Shown: positions 62,066 to 63,221 of the stretch, piece by piece
How the letters are laid out: each line of letters starts with the position of its first letter
Position numbering within the stretch: the first letter of the stretch is position 1
Source: Candidatus Desulfosporosinus nitrosoreducens
GTDB lineage: Bacteria > Bacillota > Desulfitobacteriia > Desulfitobacteriales > Desulfitobacteriaceae
Reading direction: 5' to 3'
NCBI RefSeq assembly: GCF_030954495.1
Contig: NZ_JAVHUW010000028.1
Coordinates: forward strand, 1 to 63,221
DNA: 63,221 nt
Notes under the pieces: model-generated
The model's database searches: none
The model's input: the letters and a program-made list of their open reading frames with translations, nothing else
Told to the model about the DNA's origin: nothing
Made by a program: the position numbers and the translations under genes

Positions 62066-62178
62066 TGCTCCCCAAAAACAAGGCAAAGGATTGGAACGTT
62101 TAGGTGTTGCAAATCTATTTGCTGATGTTCGGTTGTCATGCATTTTACAATAAGAGCTTTGGCTTAATGGCGAAAAGT

Positions 62179-62246
62179 GAAGACACCAGGGTTTGAGATC
62201 GGTTAGGTCGGAAACTCATACCCTTGGTGTCTTATTGCTTTTTTGT
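62179..62246. terminator. Long hairpin terminator downstream of the IS
   Basis: AAGACACCAGGGTTTGAG (from about 62180) pairs with CTCATACCCTTGGTGTCTTA (ending about 62234) with one bulge and one mismatch. TTGCTTTTTT follows on the + strand. Confidence 0.7.
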
Positions 62247-62251
62247 ATATG

Positions 62252-62272
62252 GTAAATTCCTGCGGAATTTAC
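62252..62272 (-). terminator. Small hairpin at the 3' end of the collagen-like gene
   Basis: GTAAATTCC (62252-62260), TGC, GGAATTTAC (62264-62272): a perfect 9-bp stem with a 3-base loop, 27 bases past the collagen-like stop on the minus strand. The U-run on that strand is weak. Confidence 0.5.
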
Positions 62273-62298
62273 GTTTTAAGTTAACGATAGATGTGAAC

Positions 62299-63221
<923 letters not shown>

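Larger units (their letters stand above)
60376..62090 (+). mobile_element. Insertion sequence, IS1634/IS4-type (ends not resolved)
   Basis: A full-length transposase gene with its own promoter forms the body. I searched the flanks by eye for terminal inverted repeats and target duplications and could not identify them confidently; an 11-mer TGTATATGGTA occurs at 60402-60412 and again at 62244-62254, which could be coincidence. The boundaries given are therefore approximate. Confidence 0.45.

Noticed and set aside
60301..62298. Terminal inverted repeats of the insertion sequence
   Set aside because: Flanks were compared by eye; no pair long enough to be trusted was found, so exact ends are not claimed.

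Overview
The window looks like a chromosomal segment of a low-to-mid GC, spore-forming anaerobic Clostridia bacterium, most likely of the Desulfosporosinus/Desulfitobacterium group. This is inferred from gene content and style, not from a database match. Supporting signs are purine-rich Shine-Dalgarno sites, many GTG/TTG starts, the Bacillus-like order mutS-mutL-miaA-hfq-spoVK-hflX-ynbB, SpoVK, a collagen-like spore-surface-type protein, LexA with a Bacillus-type box, iron-sulfur proteins and a sigma-54-controlled butyryl-CoA pathway. No rRNA, tRNA, CRISPR or prophage genes were seen.

Layout. 1-6000: a truncated membrane protein at the left edge, an unknown protein, a CBS-pair protein, a zinc phospholipase C-like protein, PhoU, an Fe-S protein with a sulfite-reductase-like cysteine pattern, and a convergent, overlapping Crp/Fnr regulator. 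6000-12400: a PAS-PAS-AAA-Fis sigma-54 activator, followed by a consensus -24/-12 promoter with upstream inverted repeats, then hbd-crt-bcd-thl. 12400-16100: gap, pyk and a DeoR-family regulator. 16100-23600: small proteins, an MBL-fold hydrolase behind a long hairpin, a G5/LysM-like M23 endopeptidase, a thioesterase, a DegV protein, a DD-carboxypeptidase and an AI-2E-type permease. 23600-43200: a long + strand block for RNA modification, mismatch repair, ribosome GTPases and envelope synthesis (miaB, ylbF-like, mutS, hydantoinase-like, deacetylase-like, mutL, methyltransferase, miaA, hfq, typA, spoVK, hflX, ynbB-like, lepB, ddl). 43200-48600: lexA, a second M23 protein, a Cys-rich small protein, a strongly structured intergenic region, a polysaccharide deacetylase and a second thiolase.

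48600-63221 is more accessory: a GNAT acetyltransferase remnant with frameshifts, two chemoreceptors (one membrane, one soluble), a 7TM-PAS-GGDEF-EAL c-di-GMP enzyme, an iron alcohol dehydrogenase/aldehyde dehydrogenase pair, an SRAP (YedK/HMCES) protein, a 45-residue small protein, an IS1634/IS4-type transposase, and a collagen-like protein with an in-frame stop that runs off the right edge.

How the parts work together: the activator at 6082 probably switches on the acyl-CoA operon through sigma-54. gap-pyk-deoR is a lower-glycolysis unit with its own regulator. The central block couples DNA mismatch repair with tRNA i6A/ms2i6A modification (MiaA, MiaB) and Hfq. The most unusual item is HflX carrying an N-terminal extension with a complete JAMM/RadC-type metal motif. 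Other notable items are the extended multi-helix hairpin at 45743-45818, the 22-bp hairpin at 16700-16753, and the 20-bp palindrome at 20040-20059 in front of a 40-residue gene.
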